This document shows positions 58,966 through 64,000 of a stretch of DNA of 64,000 nucleotides, piece after piece. The notes below the pieces were generated by a model. It did no database searches. It had not been told where the DNA came from and saw only the letters and a program-made list of their open reading frames with translations. The translations under genes were made by a program, and so were the position numbers. Where the stretch lies: positions 48,511,135 to 48,575,134 of the forward strand of contig JAJKFL010000005.1 of NCBI GenBank assembly GCA_021186555.1, given 5' to 3'. Each line of letters opens with the position of its first letter. Positions within the stretch are counted from its first letter, which is position 1. Source of the stretch: Reticulitermes speratus. Taxonomy: Eukaryota > Arthropoda > Insecta > Blattodea > Rhinotermitidae.

Positions 58966-59185
58966 TAGCCCTCATAAGGGCAGCTTCCTCCTGCTTAAGC
59001 ATTACGCCTACAGCAGGGGGGGGGGGGCACCGTACTTCTGATGCTGCGCCGACTTCCTAGTGAGTTAGGGGCAGCACGCTAGAGACCACTCCTTCCTCAG
59101 TCTCTTCTCGTTGCAGTAACTATGGTTTCTTCGCTAGGTTCGGCTCTCAGGACGTCCTCTCTCCTCTGCAGCTAACACCGAACTC
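58966..59185 (-). promoter_or_regulatory. 5' UTR / internal promoter region of the Jockey element
   Basis: About 220 bases between the target duplication and the ORF1 frame. It contains a G/C homopolymer (59020-59030). An alternative ATG frame upstream (MLKQEEAALMRAIASVQGKP) runs into the start of the annotated ORF1 frame in a different phase, so the true ORF1 start is uncertain. Jockey elements carry an internal promoter at the 5' end; no specific motif could be assigned here. Confidence 0.4.
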
Positions 59186-59826
59186 GGATTGCTCCACCCC
59201 AAGGCAGCAGCTTAAATGCTGCAGCTGCGGGGGTAACCACACAGCAAATTACCGGGGCTGTCCAAAGTGGAAGGAAGCTAAGGCCGCGCTTAAAAAGCGG
59301 ACGCCAGCTCGTCGCGTCCACACGAACGTTGCAACCGGTCGCTCGGCTTCAGCGCAAGCGACCCGCGCCGAGCCTTCTGCGGAACAGAAGAGTTTAGGCC
59401 CTGAATGGTCTCATGTAGTGCGAGGGAGGCGGGTAGTGAAACACACCACCCCATCCCAACGTGAACCTACTCTCCAGCCAGTCGCGGCCCCTAAACATGG
59501 CAAAGCGTCCGCAAGCAGGAAAGAGGTTAAGGCTGCCCAACCTGCCGTTGCGGCCCCTCAACAGGCCCCAATTAAGAAAAAGGCGATGACTGGTAAATCA
59601 TCGCCTCCACCTAAAAAGCCTAATCCTGCTTCCATTCCACCTCCCAACCAGTCACCAATCGAGGAGCTTTCTGATCTGCTCGATAACCTACCTGTAAACG
59701 CGTGTGTGCAGCTGACACGTCGGCTCCTCACAGCGATACCCACCCTCTCTTCAGGTGCAGCACGCTCCCGGGCTGTCCTGAAAACTGTTATCCTCTTTGT
59801 AGCTGAGTATAGCAGCACACCCCAGG
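59186..59826 (+). pseudogene. Older Jockey, ORF1 3' part
   Basis: It resumes ORF1 at the second copy of GGATTGCTCC. It carries the third knuckle (CSCGGNHTANYRGC) in frame with the preceding coding, then AAPKHGKASASRKEV and LLDNLPVNACVQLTRRLL. The ORF1 stop seen in the inserted copy has changed, so the frame runs on into PQGTVRRHYGWPAG. The ORF2 ATG is also lost by substitution, confirming that this copy is dead. Confidence 0.8.
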
Positions 59827-60567
59827 GCACAGTGCGAAGGCACTACGGCTGGCCTGCTGGAACGCGGATGGAGTTCGAGGCAGAAAGATGGAGCTGGATC
59901 ACTTCCTCTGTAAGCACGGGGTCGATATATGCCTCCTGGCTGAAACTCACCTCAGATCAGGGCAAGTCTTTCGGCTCGCAAACTGTGTTTGCCACCGTAC
60001 AGACCGGCCTACAGAGGACGGCGGAACAGTGATACTGGTCCGCCGGGGTATAGACCACTACGCTATGCCCGTCCCCGGCGTGACCCAGTTGGAGGCAACT
60101 GCCATACATGTAATGTTGGCTAGCAGACCGGTGAAAATCCAGGCGGCTTACCTTTTGCCCTCCCGGCCCCTAATCGAAGCGGATCTGTCTACCTGCCTGA
60201 GCGGAGGGCTTCCCGTCCTGATGGCGGGGGACCTCAACGCTAAGCACGTGGACTGGAATTCGAGACAAATCACAAGTGGCAGGCGCCTGCGTGATTACGC
60301 CATTGAACATTCCTGTTTGATTTATGGGCCGGAAACACCCACCACTATCCCATATAACTCCTCTGCTACCCCTGATGTCCTAGACAGCAATAACTAAAGA
60401 CCTAGTCATCCCAGTGTATCTGACAACGTGCTCTGCACTAAGCTCAGATCACTTACCTGTACTGATCGACACGAGATGTAGATCATCCTTTCTTAATCTC
60501 CCGGATTTCAAAAGGACCGACTGGGTCAAGTTCCAGGCCTACCTGGAAGACAGGCTTCCGTCCACCC
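59827..60567 (+). pseudogene. Older Jockey, ORF2 endonuclease part
   Basis: Frames at 59888-60397 and 60414-60567 contain LLAETHLRSGQVFRL, AGDLNAKHVDW and SALSSDHLPV. The catalytic residues are therefore still readable, but a frameshift near 60400 separates the SDH motif. The region stops at a SINE insertion. Confidence 0.8.
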
Positions 60568-60577
60568 CGAAACTACG

Positions 60578-60896
60578 TAAAAAGGTAAAGAAATTCCATT
60601 ACAGGCCTGGACAGGCCTCTAGGGTTCCAGGAGGTTGAGGCTCCCAGATTTCTAGACAATCGGCACATGAAGGTGATAAGGTTGTCAGCCCTACGCACCG
60701 GCCGCCTTTACCCCCCAGGAAATACTCCTGGTACTCATTTCTGTTAGAAGCTGAGTCGACCCCAGGGCCATAGTGCGACCGAAAGGATTATGTCAATCAA
60801 AAATTCCAATGGCACCATCGGAAATCGAACCCGCGACCTTCCGGTTTGTAGCGTAGTGCCTCAACCAACTGCGCCACCGCGTACCCCCCCCCCCCC
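60578..60896 (-). mobile_element. tRNA-derived SINE inserted in the older Jockey ORF2
   Basis: On the minus strand an A-box-like TGGCGCAGTTGGTTGAGG (60859-60876) and a B box GGTTCGATTTCC (60820-60831) sit at tRNA spacing. A body of about 220 bases follows, and the 3' end is CTTTACCTTTTTA. Target duplications CGAAACTACG (60568-60577) and CGATACTACG (60897-60906) flank it, nine of ten identical. A C run at 60884-60897 marks its 5' edge. The duplication and its absence from the other Jockey copy prove an insertion. Confidence 0.85.
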
Positions 60897-60906
60897 CGAT
60901 ACTACG

Positions 60907-62689
60907 CAGCGGGGTGGAAATCGACACATCTGTGGAGGAAGTGTCCAGCGCTATCACTGAGGCACTAGCAGCGTCAGCTCCCAGGAGACGCCCTCGTGAC
61001 GACCCACGACCCACAATACCGGTACGTATTCAGGATGATATACGCCTGAAAAACCGGCTGAGGAGGCAGTGGCAAATCACTAGGGACCCTGCTCTAAAAG
61101 CTGAGGTCAACCGCCTTCAGCGGTCGGTGATCCACCAGCTAAATGAGTGGCTAAATGAGCAGTGGAGTGCCACACTGGGGAGCCTCGATCCCGAGGACCA
61201 ATCGCTGTGGAAGATGACAAAGCGGGTGATGAGAGTGCCAACTCCCTCTCCACCCCTGGTCACACCGGGCGGGCTTGCTCTCTCAGACTCTGAGAAAGCC
61301 GAAGCCCTGGCGGACAGTCTTGAGGCTGCTTTAGCCGGTAAACGACCCGTCGGATCCGGCAGTTATTGAGATGGTTGGCGAGGCGCTGAAAAGCTGAGCC
61401 CAAGTTAACCAACCTCGCGGAGGTACAGATGCCATCCGGGGTCTCAAGGTCGGCAAGGCGCCGGGCCCAAACGGTATTCCGAACAGGGCTCTGAAGCACC
61501 TTCCACAGCGAGCTGTCACTTACCTCGCCGTAATATTCAATGCGGCTCTTCTAGCGCAGTACTTCCCATCATTGAGTATTGTAACCTGGGAAGGACCCAG
61601 CACTACCCTCCTCGTATCGTCCAATAAGTCTTCTGGACACCATTGGCAAGTTGTTTGAGAAGACCCCGAGTAAAGCGGGCGCGGGCTTCTGCGAGATGAG
61701 CAGTTTGGATTCAGACCCAAACACAGCACCTCTCTACAGCTAGCCCGCCTTGTCGAAAGGGTGTCCAGAAACTTTGGCTAGAGGGGCTAACAGGCGCAGG
61801 TTTCCTCGACGTGGCTAAGGCCTTCGACACCGTTTGGGTCGATGGTCTCTTTAAGCTAACGGCCCTTAACCTCCCCTCCTATCTGGTCAAAACCATATCC
61901 TCCTACCTTCACAACAGGGACGTTCGAGGCGTCCTTCCAAACGGCCACATACACCCTCGTGGCATGCGGGTTTGGGCGTAGCACAGGGGGGACTAATCTC
62001 TCCTGTCTTGTTCAGTTCTGTATGTCAATGACATGCCGGTCCCTTCCCGCCACGTCGAGCTGGCATTGTACGCGGATGACACAGCAATCATTGCCACGTC
62101 CCGCAGCCCAGCGCTGCTTGTTAGCTACTTAGAAGCATACCTCAGCGACCTAGAGCGGTGGCTGAGAGAAAGGAGGATTGCCATCAACGTCTCCAAGAGC
62201 AATCTATGCTCTTCGTGAAGGCAGGGTGGCGGTTTCCCCAAGCCTCGACCGGTGCAGCTCCTAGTGGAGCCAATCCAGTGGGTCGACACAGCCCGTTATC
62301 TGGGAGTGATCCTTGATACAAGGATGACCTGGTCGCCTCACATCGTCCAGGTCAAGAAGAAAGCTGCCCAACGACTGGGTCTGCTTAGCTCTCTCCTACA
62401 CATGAGAAGCGGTTTGTCCATAGGAACGGAGTTTTGCTGTATAAGCAGCTCAAACGGCATGTGGAGGTCCGCTGCCTGCAGCCACCTCAGAAAGCTGCAG
62501 GTTATTCAATCCAAGTGTCTTCGCATTGCTACTGGTGCACCTTGGTACATGAGTAACGTGCAAATTCACGAGGATTTGGGAGTTCCTTTCTTTGCTGAAC
62601 ATATCAGAGCCCTAACCGAGAGTTACGACTCAAAGTTAGCTGGTGTGGGGAACCCCTTAGTTCAGCAACTCGGCAGATATTTACGCTGA
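60907..62689 (+). pseudogene. Older Jockey, ORF2 reverse transcriptase part
   Basis: Pieces in changing frames cover the same domain as 54569-56290: LRRQWQITRDPALKAEVNRL (60914-61369), LDVAKAFDTVW near 61807, LALYADDTAIIA (62033-62218), and YLGVILDTRMTWSPH to QQLGRYLR (62252-62689). There are many small indels, including losses near 61340-61420, 61570-61680 and 62450. It is clearly older than the nested copy. Confidence 0.85.
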
Positions 62690-63245
62690 CCCGAAGTCGC
62701 CTAGCGCAAAGCTACGGGGACAGGTCAGCAGAAATGTCGAGGCCCAAAATGATGGCCAAATCGACACCGAATCGTGCCTAGCACCTATTAACTAGGCGCT
62801 TTTCGAATACCTACTGAGGTTTTCCCGTGATTTTCGTCAGTTGTAAGGTGAATGCCAGGGTATAACAACAAAAGTCGGGGCACGGCCCGCACCCCCCTTC
62901 CCCCCCCGGTACGGCTAAATTACTCGTGTGTAGGTTTTATATCCCGAGCTAATTTAATTGTGTAAATGCCACTCTGGGTTCAAATCCCAGGGAGCCATCC
63001 AATCAAAGTATTCCCCCCACTTAGAAAGACTATACGCTCCTAGAGCTGTAGCCTTCGATATGCCAGGTCCCGACCTAATCGAGACCATAAATCGTTAGCG
63101 TAAGCAGAATCCTCAGTTATAGAATGAAGAGTCTGTTATTGAGCCCAGTGATGCGGTAAAACGCAGGAATGGCTAAACAGACCAAGGAACGTCGACTTAC
63201 GCTCCGCGCAAGTCTCCGCCCTTAGTTTGACACTTTGCTTGGTTG
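62690..63245 (+). mobile_element. Older Jockey 3' UTR and tail
   Basis: It contains the GTATAACA motif, a C tract (62891-62908), the T-arm-like GGGTTCAAATCCC, the stem-loop ACTTACGC-TCC-GCGCAAGT (63195-63213) with one stem mismatch, and a degraded (TTGG)n tail. The bases just after the tail, CAACGAGTCATTC, are the same as those after the tail of the left copy at 21713-21725. Confidence 0.8.
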
Positions 63246-63600
63246 ACAACGAGTCATTCAACGATCAGTCGACATCCAGGCAGCCGCAAAGCAGTAAGCT
63301 AGTCGTTCGAACACCCAAAGGAGTAGAGCTGTAGCCACATCAAGCCTGCTGTCGACCCACACATTAACCTGCACCATATGGGCGGCTCTATCTCTCTCCG
63401 ACCTCGTCTACAGCAGCAGCCAAGCAGCGCACTGGTCAGCGAGCTTCTCTCTCCGCTCCAACTTCAAGGCACCACCATACAAGCGCACACTTACGTGCGG
63501 CTAACTCATTACAAATGATCTCACTCGAGATCCCGTATATTTGCTGAAGTAATAATAAATAAGTTGAGTGGAAGTTACTACTGCATTATTTCTTGTAAAA
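63246..63600. other. Unassigned sequence between LINE remnants
   Basis: GC-richer at first (to about 63480), then AT-rich, with AATAATAAATAA near 63550-63561. No reading frame, splice pattern or known element is apparent. It may be flank or UTR of another element. Confidence 0.3.
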
Positions 63601-63605
63601 GAAAC

Positions 63606-63778
63606 CTGCAAGTATCCACCACAACCTCCTGCCTATTGCTAACCACAAAGGTAGGTTCGTTACCTTTATTGAGGATATTAACGTTAGCACTTGCCAATTA
63701 TTCCAGTAGACTGCTTCCTCTAGGATTGATGCCAGTGCTCCCCCATGCAATGTGGCGTGCATTGGCATCACATCCAGC
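63606..63778 (-). pseudogene. R1/LOA-like LINE endonuclease fragment (LINE-C family)
   Basis: The minus strand reads AGCDANARHIAWGSTGINPR, then GSSLLE, a stop, LASANVNILNKGNEPTFVV. This is the central part of an AP-type endonuclease (the CDANA-H--WGS-N-RG block). It ends where the fragment at 18955-20139 begins (the VIDLTLGT block), so the two are probably parts of the same family. One in-frame stop shows that it is dead. Confidence 0.75.
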
Positions 63779-63910
63779 GATGAGCTATAGCTTTACTTTA
63801 TTCTGTAATCACCGTGCATCTTTTCACAGTCACTATTTACATACACCGACTGGATGCAACTCTATTTAAAAAACTGTATAGTTTTTTGAAACATATTTAA
63901 AAAACTTTAT

Positions 63911-63960
63911 AAAACCCGACATATGTTTCGGCTCTTATAGAGCCATCTTCAGAGGGTTTA
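63911..63960 (-). ncRNA. Hammerhead-ribozyme-like motif at the window end
   Basis: On the minus strand: AAACCC, U, CUGAAGA, U, helix II GGCUCU-AUA-AGAGCC closing through 63930-63944, GAAA, CAUAUGUC, GGGUUUU. Helix I AAACCC/GGGUUU is strong apart from one extra U. The GUC triplet predicts cleavage between 63918 and 63917. Helix III (ACAUAUGU) is self-complementary, so two molecules could pair. It shares layout with the motif at 13338-13380 while helix II differs in sequence but still pairs, which argues for structural conservation. Confidence 0.62.
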
Positions 63961-64000
63961 TTGTCGTTAAAACTGCATATATTAAAACGTCTTTTTCATT

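Larger units (their letters stand above)
54025..59185 (-). mobile_element. Near full-length Jockey-clade LINE, inserted in ORF1 of the older copy
   Basis: A 5.16-kb element on the minus strand has a 5' UTR, ORF1, overlapping ORF2, 3' UTR and (TTGG)n tail. It is flanked by the direct duplication GGATTGCTCC at 54015-54024 and 59186-59195. Length, order and domain content are those of the Jockey clade of non-LTR retrotransposons, which copy by target-primed reverse transcription. The reading frames are disturbed only by three one-base changes in homopolymers: a G lost near 57830, an extra A near 56450, and an extra A near 56300. No internal deletion was found. It is the best candidate in the window for a recently active element. 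Confidence 0.9.

Noticed and set aside
60820-60896. tRNA gene
   Set aside because: A and B boxes are present, but the sequence lacks a proper acceptor stem and continues into a SINE body with a target-site duplication.
53205-63250. Two independent head-to-head Jockey elements plus a separate ORF1 copy
   Set aside because: The shared GGATTGCTCC duplication and the continuity of ORF1 across it show a single insertion into one older element.
63564-63869. 101-codon plus-strand ORF near the window end
   Set aside because: It overlaps, on the opposite strand, a clear LINE endonuclease remnant and has no features of its own.

Overview
The window is eukaryotic and almost certainly from an insect with a large, repeat-rich genome. 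It has intron-split genes with GT-AG splice sites, long AT-rich introns, many families of non-LTR retrotransposons and DNA-transposon remnants, tRNA-derived SINEs, and a 31-kb satellite array. The repeat flavour (LINE tails reading as WRALVNAVMNLRVP-like peptides, and SINEs ending in TTTACCTTT) is what I associate with cockroaches, termites and related Polyneoptera. That is recollection, not a search result.

Region 1 (1-18.7 kb, host genes, + strand). The window opens in the last coding exon of the CCT/TRiC chaperonin zeta subunit (CCT6; 212-284, polyadenylation signal at 360). After about 4.7 kb of intergenic DNA with old LINE debris comes a complete nine-exon gene for arginine/serine-rich coiled-coil protein 2 (RSRC2, 5032-17790, about 446 aa). 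It codes for an RS-rich middle and a conserved C-terminal SMAP-like domain. Its introns hold a hAT-like element with a younger LINE nested in it, piggyBac-like and pogo/Tc1-like MITEs, and several motifs with the core of hammerhead ribozymes of the kind carried by Penelope-like elements. A SINE lies in the 3' UTR.

Region 2 (18.7-22.0 kb). Truncated LINEs: an R1/LOA-like fragment on the minus strand, then 5'-truncated Jockey-clade pieces on the plus strand.

Region 3 (22.0-53.2 kb). An uninterrupted tandem array of a 143-bp monomer, about 218 copies. It is internally patterned: multi-kilobase blocks are repeated at offsets of roughly 8.0, 6.9, 5.8 and 4.8 kb. Three patches (about 31.6-34.0, 36.5-39.9 and 45.4-48.2 kb) are dense in single-base indels relative to their sister blocks, which looks like unpolished long-read consensus rather than biology. 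I do not recognise the monomer.

Region 4 (53.2-63.3 kb). An old plus-strand Jockey element, cut off at its 5' side by the satellite, is interrupted inside ORF1 by a nearly complete 5.16-kb minus-strand Jockey of the same family. The insertion has a 10-bp target-site duplication. The older copy also carries a tRNA-derived SINE with its own duplication. The inserted copy is broken only by three single-base homopolymer changes.

Region 5 (63.3-64.0 kb). Unassigned sequence, a minus-strand endonuclease remnant of the R1/LOA-like LINE, and another hammerhead-like motif at the end.

Only CCT6 and RSRC2 look like host protein genes. The short ORFs inside the satellite are by-products of a repeat whose length is not a multiple of three.
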